Origin: Rubellimicrobium rubrum
GTDB lineage: Bacteria > Pseudomonadota > Alphaproteobacteria > Rhodobacterales > Rhodobacteraceae
Direction: 5' to 3'
Assembly: GCF_006152115.1 (NCBI RefSeq)
Contig: NZ_VDFU01000032.1
Location: 1 to 40,511, forward strand
Length of the DNA: 40,511 nucleotides
Shown one piece after another: positions 40,442-40,511 of this stretch. Position 1 is the stretch's first letter; every line of letters begins with the position of its first letter. The translations under genes were made by a program, and so were the position numbers. The notes beneath the pieces are model-generated. The model did no database searches. It saw nothing but the letters and a program-made list of their open reading frames with translations, and was not told the DNA's origin.

Positions 40442-40511
40442 ATGGACCAAGCGACCGACTACACGATGTGGGGGTTGTTCGCCCACGCGACCCTTGCGGT
40501 GAAGCTCATCA
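40442..40511 (+). CDS. tolQ: Start of tolQ, cut by the window end
   Basis: Only the first 23 codons are present, reading MDQATDYTMWGLFAHATLAV and on into KLI. This matches the opening of alphaproteobacterial TolQ, the inner-membrane proton-channel subunit of the Tol-Pal system, with its -LWGLFA-AT--VKL- pattern. Position directly after ybgC supports the call. GAGACAGG serves as ribosome site. Confidence 0.75.
   Translation, partial: MDQATDYTMWGLFAHATLAVKLI

Noticed and set aside
1-40511. tRNA, rRNA, CRISPR, insertion sequence or phage features
   Set aside because: No repeat-spacer array, transposase, integrase of mobile type or cloverleaf was seen. The one tyrosine recombinase is XerC in its conserved DUF484 context.

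Overview
The window is about 40.5 kb of GC-rich chromosomal DNA from an alphaproteobacterium, most likely of the Rhodobacterales (Rhodobacteraceae sensu lato). Four things point there. The FO genes of ATP synthase form a split operon atpI-atpB-atpE-atpF'-atpF with no F1 genes attached. There is a Rhodobacter-type sulfolipid operon sqdB-sqdD-sqdC. The run prmA-(small membrane protein)-ruvC-ruvA-ruvB-ybgC-tolQ has the order I expect in that group. Most neighbouring genes are packed with 4-base ATGA or GTGA overlaps. No RNA genes, insertion sequences, phage genes or CRISPR arrays were seen. These assignments come from reading the sequence only; no database search was run.

Layout. 0-3.1 kb: a TSUP-family exporter, then an NCS2 purine permease behind a long, hairpin-rich 5' region. 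3.1-5.2 kb: a bactofilin on the minus strand, divergent from an RhlE-type DEAD-box helicase. 5.4-11.7 kb, minus strand: a translation and secretion block read as ffh, two GNAT acetyltransferases, chorismate mutase, rpsP, rimM, two unknown genes, trmD, rplS, rpmE, closed by a strong terminator. 11.9-14.1 kb: a LysR regulator overlapping an EamA exporter, then a convergent ArsR regulator. 14.3-16.9 kb: the FO operon with a TTGACA promoter and a terminator shared with a convergent OmpA-type lipoprotein gene. 17.7-20.3 kb: an Ada-like alkyltransferase/regulator, divergent from nth and a PfkB sugar or nucleoside kinase. 20.4-23.7 kb: an amino-sugar catabolic cassette of two SIS-domain enzymes and nagA. 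23.9-24.9 kb: a PAS-HisKA_2 histidine kinase with a damaged ATP-binding domain. 25.0-27.9 kb: sqdB-sqdD-sqdC. 27.9-32.4 kb, minus strand: DUF484-xerC and ycjX-GNAT-ycjF. 32.6-36.9 kb: priA behind a perfect alphaproteobacterial LexA box, a small membrane protein, msrA and prmA. 37.0-40.5 kb: a small membrane protein, ruvCAB, ybgC and the first codons of tolQ.

How the genes work together. The minus-strand block supplies ribosomal proteins, ribosome and tRNA maturation factors and the signal recognition particle. The FO operon builds the membrane half of ATP synthase. nagA and the SIS enzymes turn N-acetylated amino-sugar phosphates into fructose-6-phosphate or tagatose-6-phosphate type intermediates. 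sqdBDC makes sulfoquinovosyl diacylglycerol. priA, ruvCAB, xerC, nth and the alkyltransferase cover replication restart, Holliday junction processing, chromosome dimer resolution and base repair.

Most of the window is conserved housekeeping DNA, and I see no clear undescribed system. The points most worth a second look are the kinase with two lost ATP-site residues, the LexA box before priA, the structured leader of the purine permease, an EcfG-like promoter before the OmpA lipoprotein, and three tiny ORFs that each end on the start codon of an amino-sugar or sulfolipid gene.
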